From the NCBI RefSeq assembly GCF_012317045.1, contig NZ_CP051154.1:2480001-2544000 (forward strand): a DNA stretch of 64,000 nucleotides, given 5' to 3'. Of the stretch, positions 45,945 through 54,848 are shown piece by piece (position 1 is the stretch's first letter; each line of letters begins with the position of its first letter). The stretch is from Leifsonia sp. PS1209 (GTDB lineage Bacteria > Actinomycetota > Actinomycetes > Actinomycetales > Microbacteriaceae). The notes beneath the pieces were generated by a model, which saw nothing but the letters and a program-made list of their open reading frames with translations, was not told where the DNA came from and made no database searches. The position numbers and the translations under genes are program-made.

Positions 45945-46645
45945 GCCGGTACCTCCGCGCCGGACTCGACCGGATGCAGCCGGCCGGCGTCCAGCCGGTG
46001 CCGCTCGTCGGCGAGCGCGGCGATCGCCGGGTCGTGCGTGATGGTGACGAGAGCTGCGCCGTAGTCGGTCGCGACGGTGTCGAGGAGCCCCATCACCGAG
46101 GTCCCCGTCTCCACGTCGAGGGCGCCGGTCGGCTCGTCGGCGAGGATGAGGCGCGGTTCGCGCACGAGGGCTCTGGCGATGGCGACGCGCTGCTGCTCAC
46201 CGCCGGAGAGCTTCTCCGGCATCGTGTCGAGGCGGTGGCCCAGCCCGACCTTGTCGAGCATCTCGGCGGCGATGGCCCTGCGCCGCCAGAACCGGCGCCC
46301 GCTCGCGTAGAGCAGCGGGGTCATCACGTTCTCGAGCGCGGAACGCCCCGACAGCAGGTTGAACTGCTGGAAGATGAAGCCGACGTCCGCACCGCGCTGC
46401 CGATCGCGCGCACCCGACCGCAGCCGGGCGACCGATCGTCCGTCGAACTCGAACACCCCGGAGGTCGGCGCATCCAGCAGGCCCAGGATGTTGAGCAGAG
46501 TGGACTTGCCGGAGCCGGAACGCCCGACGATCGAGGTGCGCTCCCCGTGTTCGACGACGAGGTCGACGCCGTGCAGGATGGTCAGCGGCTCGGCGTCCGG
46601 GATGTCGACCGTCTTGGTCACACCCTCGAGTCGCAGCAGGGTCAC
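45941..46645 (-). CDS. MacB/LolD-type ABC transporter ATP-binding protein
   Basis: 234 residues. Walker [18 protein letters not shown]-loop FIFQQFNLL, signature [15 protein letters not shown], Walker [13 protein letters not shown] and switch TITHDPA. This is the branch that drives MacB/FtsX-type mechanotransmission permeases rather than importers. GTG start overlapping the adaptor stop and its own stop overlapping the permease GTG (both GTGA), so the three were built as one unit. Probable function: export of a peptide, antibiotic or lipid; its permease partner is frameshifted. Confidence 0.93.
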   Translation of the reverse strand: MTLLRLEGVTKTVDIPDAEPLTILHGVDLVVEHGERTSIVGRSGSGKSTLLNILGLLDAPTSGVFEFDGRSVARLRSGARDRQRGADVGFIFQQFNLLSGRSALENVMTPLLYASGRRFWRRRAIAAEMLDKVGLGHRLDTMPEKLSGGEQQRVAIARALVREPRLILADEPTGALDVETGTSVMGLLDTVATDYGAALVTITHDPAIAALADERHRLDAGRLHPVESGAEVPA

Positions 46646-47700
46646 GAGCCGACCGACGCGCAGGACATCGAGCCGTCAGGCCCGGTGATGCACCCGTTCT
46701 CGTCGGGCATCGGTGCGCCAGGGACGAACTCGAGGATCGTGTCGCCCTCCTTCACCCCGCCGCGGACCTCGACGGCGGTGCCGTCGGTGAGGCCGAGGGT
46801 CACGGCGACCTCCTTCGGCGCCCCGCCCTTCGGATCCGGCAGGAAGACGATGCCCTTCTCGGCCGTGCCCTTGATGGCCGTGGTGGGAACGGTGAGCACG
46901 CCCTCCGCCCGGCCGCCGGACATGGTGAGGTCGGCGGAGAGACCCGCGAACACGGTGACGCCGGCCGGGATCGCGCAGCGGACGGTGGTCGACGATCCGG
47001 ATGCGCCTCCGCCGCCCTGCTGCTCGGAGCCGGCCGGCGGGGTCTGTGCCGTGTCGGCGGTCGCGGCGGGCGTGGTGATGCTGAGGCCGGTGCAGGTGAA
47101 CGGCGCCGGGCCGTTCTTGATGGTCACCACGGCCTCCGTCGGTCGGTTGAGCAACCGGTACTGCTGGGCGGACGGCAGGGATGCCGTGGCCGAGAACGTG
47201 GGAGGCGCGATGCCGCCCGTCGCCTCGCCGACCGCCACCGACTGGCCGGGGATGACCGGCAGAGCGCTGACGATGCCGCCGATCGGGGCGGTGACCTCGA
47301 CGTAGCTGACGGCGGGCTTCGGCTGCGTGACGACGGGAACGCCGTCGGGCCCTGTCGTCTCGACCGGGTCGCGTGGCGTCTCCACCTTGATGTCGTAGAG
47401 CGTCGCTCCGGCCTCCACCGCGGCGCCGACGGCGACCTGCACCTCGTCGACCACGCCGGCGGCCGTGGCCCTGACCGGTGCGGCGGGATCGGCGACGATG
47501 GAACCACTCACGGTCACATCGTTGACGATCGTGCCGGTCTGCACGGCCACGGTCGGATCGCTCAGCTCGGCGGTCGGCTGCAGCGGATCGGACGCCGATG
47601 GGCCGTCACCGAAGAACGCCAGTTTGACGAGTGCTGCCGCCACGACGGCGACGAGAACCAGACGGATGATGGGAAAGACCCATCGTCGCGTTACCCCCAC
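46642..47700 (-). CDS. Membrane-fusion/adaptor protein of MacA-like efflux system
   Basis: 352 residues with one N-terminal transmembrane anchor (PIIRLVLVAVVAAALVKLAFF). Periplasmic-adaptor-type beta/lipoyl segments follow (TIVNDVTVSGSIVADPAAPV, VVDEVQVAVGAAVEAGATLY) and a C-terminal barrel (VLTVPTTAIKGTAEKGIVF, VTLGLTDGTAVEVRGGVKEGD). The coiled-coil hairpin is short, replaced by a Gly/Ser-rich linker (TPPAGSEQQGGGGASGSS). GTG start with AGCAGGAAC upstream and a TAGATA -10-like box at about 47724-47729. First gene of the operon. Confidence 0.85.
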   Translation of the reverse strand: MGVTRRWVFPIIRLVLVAVVAAALVKLAFFGDGPSASDPLQPTAELSDPTVAVQTGTIVNDVTVSGSIVADPAAPVRATAAGVVDEVQVAVGAAVEAGATLYDIKVETPRDPVETTGPDGVPVVTQPKPAVSYVEVTAPIGGIVSALPVIPGQSVAVGEATGGIAPPTFSATASLPSAQQYRLLNRPTEAVVTIKNGPAPFTCTGLSITTPAATADTAQTPPAGSEQQGGGGASGSSTTVRCAIPAGVTVFAGLSADLTMSGGRAEGVLTVPTTAIKGTAEKGIVFLPDPKGGAPKEVAVTLGLTDGTAVEVRGGVKEGDTILEFVPGAPMPDENGCITGPDGSMSCASVGS

Positions 47701-47788
47701 TGTTCCTGCTTTCTGCTTTGAGTTATCTAGTCCCTCGCCCGCGACACGGACGAGGGGCCACCCCCCCGGCGGCTTGTTCGTCAGTGCG

Positions 47789-49465
47789 TCACGCCTCGAT
47801 CACGAGCGGAACGATCATCGGACGACGGCGGTAGCTGGTGTTGACCCAGCGGCCGACGGTGCGGCGCACGACCTGCGAGAGCGCGTGCGAGTCGCGGACG
47901 CCGTTGTGGGCCGCCTCCGCCAGCGCTGAGGCGATCTTGGGCTTGACCGCGTCGAACACGGCGTCGTCTTCGGCGAAGCCGCGCGCGTGGATCTCCGGGC
48001 CCGTGACGATGCGGCCGGTGGCCGCCTCGACGACGACGATGATCGAGATGAAGCCCTCTTCGCCGAGGATCCTGCGGTCTTTGAGGTCGGCGTCGGTGAT
48101 CTCGCCGACACTCGAACCGTCCACGTAGACGAAGCCGAGGTCGAGCTGGCCGACGACCCGGGCGACACCGTCGCGCAGGTCGATCACGGTGCCGTCTTCC
48201 GCGAGGATGGTGTTCTGCTCCGGCACGCCGGTGTCCATCGCCAGACGCGCGTTCGCGACCAGGTGGCGGTACTCGCCGTGCACCGGCATGACGTTCTTCG
48301 GCTTCAGGATGTTGTAGCAGTAGAGCAGCTCGCCCGCGGCGGCGTGGCCGGAGACGTGGACCTTTGCGTTGCCCTTGTGCACGACGTTTGCGCCGAGCTT
48401 GGTCAGGCCGTCGATCACGCGGTACACGGCGTTCTCGTTGCCCGGGATCAGGCTGGACGCCAGGATGACCGTGTCGCCCTGGCCGATCTCGATCTGGTGG
48501 TCGAGGTTGGCCATGCGCGCGAGCACGGCCATCGGCTCTCCCTGCGAGCCGGTGGACATGTAGACGATCTCGTCGTCCGGCAGGTCGGCTGCCTTCTTGT
48601 AGTCGATCAGCACGCCCTCCGGCACCTTGAGGTAGCCGAGGTCGGCGGCGATGCCCATGTTGCGCACCATCGAACGGCCGAGCAGCGCGACGCGTCGTCC
48701 GTTGGCGGCCGCGGCGTCGAGCACCTGCTGCACCCGGTGCACGTGGCTGGAGAAGCTCGCGACGATCACGCGGCGCGGAGCGCGGGCGATGACGTTGTCG
48801 AGCACGGGACCGATGGATCGTTCGAGCGGGGTGAAGCCGGGCACGTCGGCGTTCGTGGAGTCGGCCAGGAACAGGTCGACGCCCTTCTCGCCGAGGCGGG
48901 CGAAGGCCCGCAGGTCTGTCAGGCGGTCGTCCAGCGGAAGCTGGTCCATCTTGAAGTCGCCGGTGTGCAGCACGACGCCGGCCGGCGTGGTGATCGCGAC
49001 GGCGAGCGCATCCGGGATCGAGTGGTTGACGGCGACGAACTCGAGCGAGAACGGCCCGAGCTGCTCGACCTGCCCCTCCTTGACGGTGAGGCTGTACGGC
49101 TGGATGCGGTGCTCCTTGAGCTTCGCCTCCACCAGAGCGAGGGTGAGGCCGGAGCCGATGAGCGGGATGTCCCTGCGCAGCTTGAGCAGATATGGCACGG
49201 CGCCGATGTGGTCTTCGTGGCCGTGCGTGAGCACGACGCCCACCACGTCGTCGAGCCGGTCGCGGACCGGTGCGAAGTCGGGCAGGATCAGGTCGACGCC
49301 CGGCTGGTTCTCCTCCGGGAAGAGGACGCCGCAGTCGACGATGAGGAGCTTGCCCTCGTATTCGAAGACCGTCATGTTGCGGCCGATCTCCCCCAGGCCG
49401 CCGGTGGGGATGATCCTGAGGGTGCCCGGTTCGAGTGCGGGCGGGTCGGAGACGAGGTTGGGCAT
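47789..49465 (-). CDS. rnj: Ribonuclease J
   Basis: 558 residues; metallo-beta-lactamase/beta-CASP ribonuclease with endo- and 5'-exonuclease activity. Zinc motif LTHGHEDHIGAVPYL, further ligands in LHTGDFKMDQ and the beta-CASP region SSHVHRVQQVLD, SMVRNMGIA; late motif VHVSGHAAAGEL and MPVHGEYRHL. The C-terminal domain follows. ATG has TAGGAGGG 4-5 nt upstream. It lies 66 bp downstream of dapA, the usual actinobacterial arrangement, and is likely in the same transcript. Confidence 0.96.
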   Translation of the reverse strand: MPNLVSDPPALEPGTLRIIPTGGLGEIGRNMTVFEYEGKLLIVDCGVLFPEENQPGVDLILPDFAPVRDRLDDVVGVVLTHGHEDHIGAVPYLLKLRRDIPLIGSGLTLALVEAKLKEHRIQPYSLTVKEGQVEQLGPFSLEFVAVNHSIPDALAVAITTPAGVVLHTGDFKMDQLPLDDRLTDLRAFARLGEKGVDLFLADSTNADVPGFTPLERSIGPVLDNVIARAPRRVIVASFSSHVHRVQQVLDAAAANGRRVALLGRSMVRNMGIAADLGYLKVPEGVLIDYKKAADLPDDEIVYMSTGSQGEPMAVLARMANLDHQIEIGQGDTVILASSLIPGNENAVYRVIDGLTKLGANVVHKGNAKVHVSGHAAAGELLYCYNILKPKNVMPVHGEYRHLVANARLAMDTGVPEQNTILAEDGTVIDLRDGVARVVGQLDLGFVYVDGSSVGEITDADLKDRRILGEEGFISIIVVVEAATGRIVTGPEIHARGFAEDDAVFDAVKPKIASALAEAAHNGVRDSHALSQVVRRTVGRWVNTSYRRRPMIVPLVIEA

Positions 49466-49531
49466 GTGCCCTCCTAAACAGATACCGGCGCTGTGCGCCT
49501 GTTGTGGTTCGAGCCGTGCAATGGCAGCGGC

Positions 49532-50509
49532 CTATCGAGTTGTTCCGGCGATTCGGGGCAGAGCACCGCCTGCTGCGGCGTTGCGATCCGGCCGGAAGTT
49601 GGAGAAGTCGACACCGGGGATGTCTTTGACGAGGTCGAGCTCGTCTTCGATCTGAGCAGCCTCCCACTCCTCCGGACCGACGAGCGGCAGGCGCACGCGC
49701 GGGCTGGAGATGCGGCCGAGGCCGTGCAGGATGTACTTCGCGGCGACCGTGCCGGGCACGTGTGTCATGACGGCGCGCACCAGCGGTTCGAGCTTCTGGT
49801 GCGCCGCGGTGGCTGTGGCGAGATCGCCCGCGTTGACCGCATCCACGATCTGGCGGTACGGCCGCGCGGCGATGTTGGCCGTGACGCCGATGAGGCCCGT
49901 TGCTCCGATGGCCAGGTGCGGGAGCACGTTGGCGTCGTCGCCGGAGAAGTAGAGCAGGTCGGTCTGGTTGAGCACCCGGCTGACCTCGCTGAAATCGCCC
50001 TTCGCGTCTTTGATGGCGAGCACGTTGGGGTGCTTCGCGATGCGGAGGATGGTCTCGTATTTGATCGGGACGCCGGTGCGGCCGGGGATGTCGTAGAGGA
50101 TCACCGGAAGGTCGGTGGAGTCCGCGATGAGCCGGAAGTGGGTGAGGATGCCCGCCTGGGTGGGCTTGTTGTAATAGGGAGTGACGATCATCACGCCGTC
50201 CGCCCCCGCCTTCTCGCTCTGCTGATAGAGCTGGATGGCGTGCGCCGTCTCGTTGGAACCGCCGCCCGTGATGATCTTGGCGCGACCGGCCGCCACGTCT
50301 TTGCCGACCTCGACCAGCCGCAGCTTCTCGTGGTCGGTGAGAGTGGAGGTCTCCCCGGTCGTGCCGGTGACGACGATGCCGTCTGCCCCCGCGGTGATCA
50401 CGTCGTCGATGTGCTTCTCCACGCCGGCCCAGTCGACCTCGCCATCGGCGGTGAACGGGGTGACCAGGGCCACGAGGACCTGGCCGAACGGATTCGCGGA
50501 GTTCGACAT
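49532..50509 (-). CDS. dapA: 4-hydroxy-tetrahydrodipicolinate synthase
   Basis: 325-residue TIM barrel condensing pyruvate and aspartate semialdehyde. The Schiff-base lysine is in NVLAIKDAKGDF, the catalytic Tyr in LYDIPGRTG, and GTTGETSTLTDHEKLRL and the preceding VALVTPFTADGEVDW match. Begins with MSNSANPFGQV. It starts the dapA-rnj unit; dapB is 3.7 kb away, separated by a plus-strand redox block, whereas these genes are usually closer in relatives. Confidence 0.96.
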   Translation of the reverse strand: MSNSANPFGQVLVALVTPFTADGEVDWAGVEKHIDDVITAGADGIVVTGTTGETSTLTDHEKLRLVEVGKDVAAGRAKIITGGGSNETAHAIQLYQQSEKAGADGVMIVTPYYNKPTQAGILTHFRLIADSTDLPVILYDIPGRTGVPIKYETILRIAKHPNVLAIKDAKGDFSEVSRVLNQTDLLYFSGDDANVLPHLAIGATGLIGVTANIAARPYRQIVDAVNAGDLATATAAHQKLEPLVRAVMTHVPGTVAAKYILHGLGRISSPRVRLPLVGPEEWEAAQIEDELDLVKDIPGVDFSNFRPDRNAAAGGALPRIAGTTR

Positions 50510-50650
50510 GGCTCAAGGTTATCGGGTCGGTCGCTCCGGGCGCTCTCCCCCTCGTCGGATCTGTGGACAGTCCCCGTTATCCACATGCGCCTGCGTCATC
50601 CGCCGTCACACTCCGCATCCGGTGCCGTAGCGGGCGTAACGTCACGGTCC

Positions 50651-51091
50651 ATGAACGCTTGGGAAGCGGCCGCCGTGCTCGTCGCGCTCGTCGTCGCCGC
50701 CACGGTGGGCGGGTTGCTCTGGCGCAGGACCACCGGGCGCGTCCGCACCGCAAGGCAGACGCGTGTCGTCACGGCCGCAGAGGTCGGAGCAACCTCCTTC
50801 GGCAGCGCCGCGACGCTCCTCCAGTTCTCCACTGAGTTCTGCGCGCCGTGCACGGCGACCGCCCGCATCCTGAGCGGCATCGCCGACGAGCGGCCGGGCG
50901 TCGCCCACGTGGATGTGGACCTCACCCACCGTCCGGACCTCGCCTCGCGCTTCGGCGTGCTGCAGACGCCCACCACCCTCGTGCTCGACACCTCCGGCGC
51001 CATCCGCGCACGCATCGGAGGGGCGGCCCGCGCCGACGAGGTGCGCATCACCATCGACCAGATCACCGGGAGCGACCATGTCAACGCCTGA
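50651..51091 (+). CDS. Membrane-anchored thioredoxin-family protein
   Basis: 146 residues: one N-terminal transmembrane helix (AAAVLVALVVAATVGGLLW), then a thioredoxin fold with active site TEFCAPCTATARIL (CxxC), cis-Pro segment GVLQTPTTLVLDTSG and the C-terminal helix. The catalytic domain would sit on the cytoplasmic or outer face depending on anchor orientation; the Arg-rich stretch after the helix suggests the thioredoxin domain is cytoplasmic. It overlaps the DUF4395 gene by 14 bp, a frequent pairing. TAACGT 8 nt before the ATG suggests a leaderless transcript. Confidence 0.87.
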   Translation: MNAWEAAAVLVALVVAATVGGLLWRRTTGRVRTARQTRVVTAAEVGATSFGSAATLLQFSTEFCAPCTATARILSGIADERPGVAHVDVDLTHRPDLASRFGVLQTPTTLVLDTSGAIRARIGGAARADEVRITIDQITGSDHVNA

Positions 51092-51566
51092 ACAGACGAC
51101 CACCGTCCGCGCCGGGATCGACCCCCGATCGCCCCGCTTCGGGGCGGGCATCACGGCCGTGCTCCTCCTCATCGACGTGTTCCTCGGCCTGGTCGGCGCG
51201 ACGACGGCGGCGTTCTGGCTGCTGCTCGCCATCGCACTGCTCTTCGGCTGGGGTGCGTTCGCCGGCATCCGGCGCCACCCGTACGGCGCGCTGTTCCGCA
51301 CCGTCGTGCGCCCCAGGCTCGCGCCGCCCGCCGAGTTCGAGGACCCTGCTCCCCCGACCTTCGCCCAGGGGGTCGGGCTGGTCGTCACCGGGCTCGGCCT
51401 GCTCCTGCACCTGCTCGGGGTGCCGGCCGTGCTCCCGATCGCCGCGGCGCTGGCGTTCGTCGCCGCCTTCCTCAACTCCGTCTTCGGATACTGCCTCGGC
51501 TGCCAGATCTACCTGCTGCTCGTGCGCGCCGGCGTGATCCGCCGCGGCGGCGTCGCAGCCGCCTGA
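51078..51566 (+). CDS. DUF4395 membrane protein
   Basis: 162 residues, four predicted helices (ITAVLLLIDVFLGLVGA, AFWLLLAIALLFGW, GVGLVVTGLGLLLHLLG, LPIAAALAFVAAFLNSVF). Family hallmark FDPRSPRF-like DPRSPRFGAGIT at the N-terminus and FGYCLGCQIYLLL near the C-terminus, whose CxxC could exchange electrons with the adjoining thioredoxin. Function not established; probably a partner of that thioredoxin. The ATG at 51078 lies inside the end of the thioredoxin gene. Confidence 0.88.
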   Translation: MSTPEQTTTVRAGIDPRSPRFGAGITAVLLLIDVFLGLVGATTAAFWLLLAIALLFGWGAFAGIRRHPYGALFRTVVRPRLAPPAEFEDPAPPTFAQGVGLVVTGLGLLLHLLGVPAVLPIAAALAFVAAFLNSVFGYCLGCQIYLLLVRAGVIRRGGVAAA

Positions 51567-51674
51567 ACGAATACCAGGGAATCCCCCGTACGCCCTGCCT
51601 CGGTGTCTGGGGGCGCGATTAGGCTGGTCGAACCGTCCGCGCACCGTGCGGGGGAACAACGAGGAGGACCACAC

Positions 51675-52100
51675 ATGGCAGTCACGAGCGCATCGACAAC
51701 CGTCTGGACCGGCGACCTGAAGTCCGGCTCCGGCGAGGTCACCCTCGACTCGTCGCACTCCGCACAGTTCCCCGTCAGCTGGGCCGCCCGCTCGCAGGGC
51801 TCCAGCGACGTGACGACGCCCGAGGAACTGCTCGGCGCCGCGCACTCCGCGTGCTTCTCGATGGCGTTCTCCAACGCACTCAGCAGCTTCGGCACCACCC
51901 CGGAGCGCCTCCAGGTCACCGCGCACGTCGGCTTCGACCCCGCGGAGGGCATCACCGGCAGCCACCTGGTGGTCGAGGCGACCGTGCCCGGTCTCTCCGT
52001 CGAGGACTTCAACCGTCTCGCCGACGAGGCGAAGACCGGCTGCCCCGTCTCCCGCGCGCTGGTCGGCATCCCGATCACCATCGAAGCCACCCTGGTCTAG
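51675..52100 (+). CDS. osmC: OsmC-family peroxiredoxin-like protein
   Basis: 141 residues. The two redox cysteines of Ohr/OsmC are in GAAHSACFSMAFS and EAKTGCPVSRAL, with the conserved Arg and Glu in the TPEELLGAAH helix. Reduces organic hydroperoxides using dithiols in characterised homologues. The OsmC rather than Ohr branch is likely (N-terminal TTVWTGDLKSGSGEV) but not certain. ATG preceded by GAGGAGG; a TAGGCT -10-like box lies at about 51619. Followed after 3 bp by the TIGR01777 gene, so the two are co-transcribed. Confidence 0.92.
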   Translation: MAVTSASTTVWTGDLKSGSGEVTLDSSHSAQFPVSWAARSQGSSDVTTPEELLGAAHSACFSMAFSNALSSFGTTPERLQVTAHVGFDPAEGITGSHLVVEATVPGLSVEDFNRLADEAKTGCPVSRALVGIPITIEATLV

Positions 52101-52103
52101 CCG

Positions 52104-52994
52104 ATGAGGGTGCTCATCGCGGGCGCCTCCGGCATGATCGGCACCGAGGTCACCGCACAGCTGGCTGCGCAGGGGCACGAGGTGCTGAGACTGGTCCGCG
52201 GTGCGCCGTCGGCCGCGAACGAATACAACTGGGCGCCCGCCGCCCGCATCATCGACTTCACGCTGATGGACAGAGTGGATGCGGTGGTCAACCTGTCCGG
52301 CGCATCCATCAGCCGTCTGCCGTGGACGCCCGCGTGGAAGCGGACCATCCTCGCCTCGCGCCTGGAGGCCACGCACACCCTGACGGACGCGATGCGGATG
52401 GCCGCCTCTCCCCCCGCGGTGTTCGTGAGCGGGTCGGCCGTCGGGTTCTACGGCGACCGGCCCGGCCAGAAGCTGACGGAGACGGCGATCAAGGGCACCG
52501 GCTTCCTCTCCGACGTGGTCGAGGCGTGGGAGTCCGCCGCGCACCTCGCGCCGGAGAAGACGCGCGTGGTCACGGTGCGGACCGGCGTGGTCGTCGGGCG
52601 CGGGGGCGCGATGAAGCCGCTGCTCCCCGCCGGACAACTCGGGCTGCTCGGGCCGATCGCGGGCGGCGGCCAGCACTGGCCCTGGGTGAGCCTGCACGAC
52701 GAGGCAGCAGCCATCGTGCACCTGCTCGACTCGACGCTGCGCGGACCGGTCAATGTGGCAGGACCGACACCGGCGACGGCCGACACGGTGCTGCGCGCGC
52801 TCGCGGCGACGCTGCGGCGGCCGTATGGACTGCCTCTGCCCGCCAAGGCGATCACGCTCGCGCTCGGCGACGCCGGACGCGAGCTGCTGCTGGCCAGCCA
52901 GAAGGTGGTGCCGCAGAAGCTGCTCGACGACGGGTTCGTGTTCTCCGAGCCGACGGTGCGGGATGCGATGGAGCGGCTGGTCGCGAAGCGGTAG
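52104..52994 (+). CDS. TIGR01777-family NAD(P)-binding oxidoreductase
   Basis: 296 residues of an extended short-chain dehydrogenase/epimerase family. Rossmann motif IAGASGMIGTEV at the N-terminus; DAVVNLSGASI, the strand SGSAVGFYGDR and the RTGVVVGRGG region follow; the C-terminal DUF1731 segment has VVPQKLLDDGFVF. The substrate is unknown; related proteins include SulA-annotated enterobacterial YfcH. Starts 3 bp after osmC. Confidence 0.9.
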   Translation: MRVLIAGASGMIGTEVTAQLAAQGHEVLRLVRGAPSAANEYNWAPAARIIDFTLMDRVDAVVNLSGASISRLPWTPAWKRTILASRLEATHTLTDAMRMAASPPAVFVSGSAVGFYGDRPGQKLTETAIKGTGFLSDVVEAWESAAHLAPEKTRVVTVRTGVVVGRGGAMKPLLPAGQLGLLGPIAGGGQHWPWVSLHDEAAAIVHLLDSTLRGPVNVAGPTPATADTVLRALAATLRRPYGLPLPAKAITLALGDAGRELLLASQKVVPQKLLDDGFVFSEPTVRDAMERLVAKR

Positions 52995-53011
52995 TCGCGG
53001 CCGGTTCGCCT

Positions 53012-53464
53012 CTACGCGGCGCGCTGCTCCGTGCGGTACAGCCGGATCGACTCGCGCAGCGCGGAGCGCGCCCGCTTGCGGTCGCCGGACGCGTCGTAGG
53101 CGAGCCCGAGCCGGAACCACGCGCGCCAGCTCTCCGGCTGCGCCTCCACCTCGGCCTTGTAGCGAGGGAACTCCTCGTCGGCCGCGTCGCGCAGGGGACG
53201 GCCGCTGGCGCGGACGGGGAGGTCTTCGACGGGGAGGCCGCCCTCCGCATCCAGGATCTTGACCAGCTTCTCGGTGCGGGCGCCGAACAGCAGCTCCCGG
53301 CCGATCGCCCACGCCGCCACGATCGGCAGCGCGAGCAGCGCGACGCCCATCGCGATCGCAATGCCCTCGCCGGTCGCCATGAGCATGACGGCGCGCTGCA
53401 GGACGAGCACCAGGTAGACCGCGAGGATGACCGCCATGACGATGGCGGCGATACGGTTCCGCAC
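53012..53464 (-). CDS. Small membrane protein with a TPR motif
   Basis: About 150 residues: two transmembrane helices (IAAIVMAVILAVYLVLVL; AIAMGVALLALPIVAAWAIG), then one tetratricopeptide-like helix pair near the C-terminus (SWRAWFRLGLAYDASGDRKR-ARSALRESIRLY). A single TPR usually mediates protein contact. GTG at 53464, 5 bp after the dapB stop, so it is translated with dapB. No enzyme motif; function unknown. Confidence 0.8.
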   Translation of the reverse strand: MRNRIAAIVMAVILAVYLVLVLQRAVMLMATGEGIAIAMGVALLALPIVAAWAIGRELLFGARTEKLVKILDAEGGLPVEDLPVRASGRPLRDAADEEFPRYKAEVEAQPESWRAWFRLGLAYDASGDRKRARSALRESIRLYRTEQRAA

Positions 53465-53469
53465 GGCCG

Positions 53470-54252
53470 TTACGCCGTCTCGCGCACGGTGGGCCGGGGC
53501 GGCTCGCCGTCGGGCTCCGCGATGCCCAGGTCGATCAGCTTGTCGAGCCCGACCGTGACGCCGACGGTCGACGCCGCAGCGCGGAGCGCGAGCAGGATGC
53601 CCGCCTCGTACGACTCGGAGCCGACAGTGTCGTGCCGGATCGTCAGGGTCTCCCCCGCGCCGCCGAAGACGACCTGCTGCTGCGCGACGATCCCGCGCAT
53701 CCGGAGGCTGTGGATGGGGACGCTCGCCACCTGCTGGCCGCGGGCGCGCTGGTCGGTGTGCGGGGCATCCACGGGTCCGCGTTCCGCTCGGGCCGCACCG
53801 ATCAGCTCGGCGGTGCGCACCGCGGTGCCGGAGGGCGAGTCGACCTTCTCCGCTCCGTGGGCCTCGATGATCTCGATGGAGTCGAAGAACCGGGCGGCGA
53901 CCGTCGCGAACGCGGTGCCGAGGGCGGAGCCGAGCGAGAAGTTGGGGATGACGACCGCTCCGACGCCGTCGTGGGCGGCCACGCGACGCTCGAGGTCCAG
54001 GATGCGGTCGGCCGACCATCCCGAGGTGCCGACGAGCACGTTCAGCCCGTTGTCGACCGCGAAGGCGACGATGCCGGGACTGACCGCCGGGAGGGTCATG
54101 TCGACCAGCACGTCCGCACCGAGCATGTCTTCCAGTGGGGAGCGGGAGCCGAGGCTGGCGACGAGTTCGACGTCGTCGGCCTCCTCGATCAGCCGCACGG
54201 CGACGCTGCCCAGTTTTCCGGTCGCCCCAGCGACGGCTACGCGAATAGTCAC
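53470..54252 (-). CDS. dapB: 4-hydroxy-tetrahydrodipicolinate reductase
   Basis: 260 residues; NAD(P)H reduction of the DapA product. N-terminal Rossmann AVAGATGKLGSVAVRLIEE; the dihydrodipicolinate-binding region IIEAHGAEKVDSPSGTAVRT contains the catalytic His and Lys; the C-terminal strand FGGAGETLTIRHD follows. GTG start. The EIIE-x-HH-x3-K motif is IEIIEAHGAEK here, with HG in place of the usual HH. Confidence 0.95.
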   Translation of the reverse strand: MTIRVAVAGATGKLGSVAVRLIEEADDVELVASLGSRSPLEDMLGADVLVDMTLPAVSPGIVAFAVDNGLNVLVGTSGWSADRILDLERRVAAHDGVGAVVIPNFSLGSALGTAFATVAARFFDSIEIIEAHGAEKVDSPSGTAVRTAELIGAARAERGPVDAPHTDQRARGQQVASVPIHSLRMRGIVAQQQVVFGGAGETLTIRHDTVGSESYEAGILLALRAAASTVGVTVGLDKLIDLGIAEPDGEPPRPTVRETA

Positions 54253-54319
54253 CAGACCAATCTACCCGCCGCGCCTCTGGGAAAGATCCGGGATGCGCGG
54301 CACACGCCTGCCACGGAAC

Positions 54320-54325
54320 TACGCT
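54320..54325 (+). promoter_or_regulatory. Leaderless-type -10 box TACGCT
   Basis: TACGCT with 6 nt to the ATG at 54332, no Shine-Dalgarno sequence. Confidence 0.5.
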
Positions 54326-54331
54326 GGGGCG

Positions 54332-54823
54332 ATGGTGTCTTTTGCTGATGTCGCCGTCACGGATGCGACCGCCCACCGGATGCTCAGCGACTACTTCGCG
54401 GAGCGGGCGGTCTCCTTCCCCACGTCGCAGGGCGCATACCGCACGACCTTCCCCGACCCCAGCCAGTTCGTACCGCCCGCCGGGGTGTTCCTGCTGGCGT
54501 ACGACGAGGACGGCGAGGCCGGCTGCGGCGGCGTGAGAGAGCTCAGCGTCCCGCTCGCCGACGCCGACCCTGAGCTTCCGGTGGTGCGCTACGAGATCAA
54601 GCACCTGTGGGTCGCACCCGCGCACCGCGGACAGGGGCTGGGGCGCGCGATCCTCTCCGAGCTGGAGCACCGGGCGCGCGGGTTCGGTGCGACCGAAGTG
54701 GTGCTCGACACCAACGCCAGCCTGGAGGCGGCCGGCGGGCTGTACCGGTCGCACGGCTACGAGAACATCCAGCCGTACAACGACAACCCCAACGCGACGG
54801 ACTGGTTCCGCAAGCAGCTGTGA
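54332..54823 (+). CDS. GNAT-family N-acetyltransferase
   Basis: 163 residues. The acetyl-CoA loop is in KHLWVAPAHRGQGLGRAILS, followed by ATEVVLDTNASLEAAGGLYR and the final strand GYENIQPYNDNP. The acidic N-terminal half is less conserved. Substrate unknown. The ATG at 54332 has a TACGCT -10 box 6 nt upstream. It faces the minus-strand phosphatase gene with a 25-bp gap. Confidence 0.88.
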   Translation: MVSFADVAVTDATAHRMLSDYFAERAVSFPTSQGAYRTTFPDPSQFVPPAGVFLLAYDEDGEAGCGGVRELSVPLADADPELPVVRYEIKHLWVAPAHRGQGLGRAILSELEHRARGFGATEVVLDTNASLEAAGGLYRSHGYENIQPYNDNPNATDWFRKQL

Positions 54824-54848
54824 CAGCAGCGGGCGAGGCGCCCCGCGA

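Noticed and set aside
47732..47756. Terminator hairpin CCCTCG/CGAGGG after rnj
   Set aside because: Only a 6-bp stem with a 13-nt loop; too weak to list as a feature.
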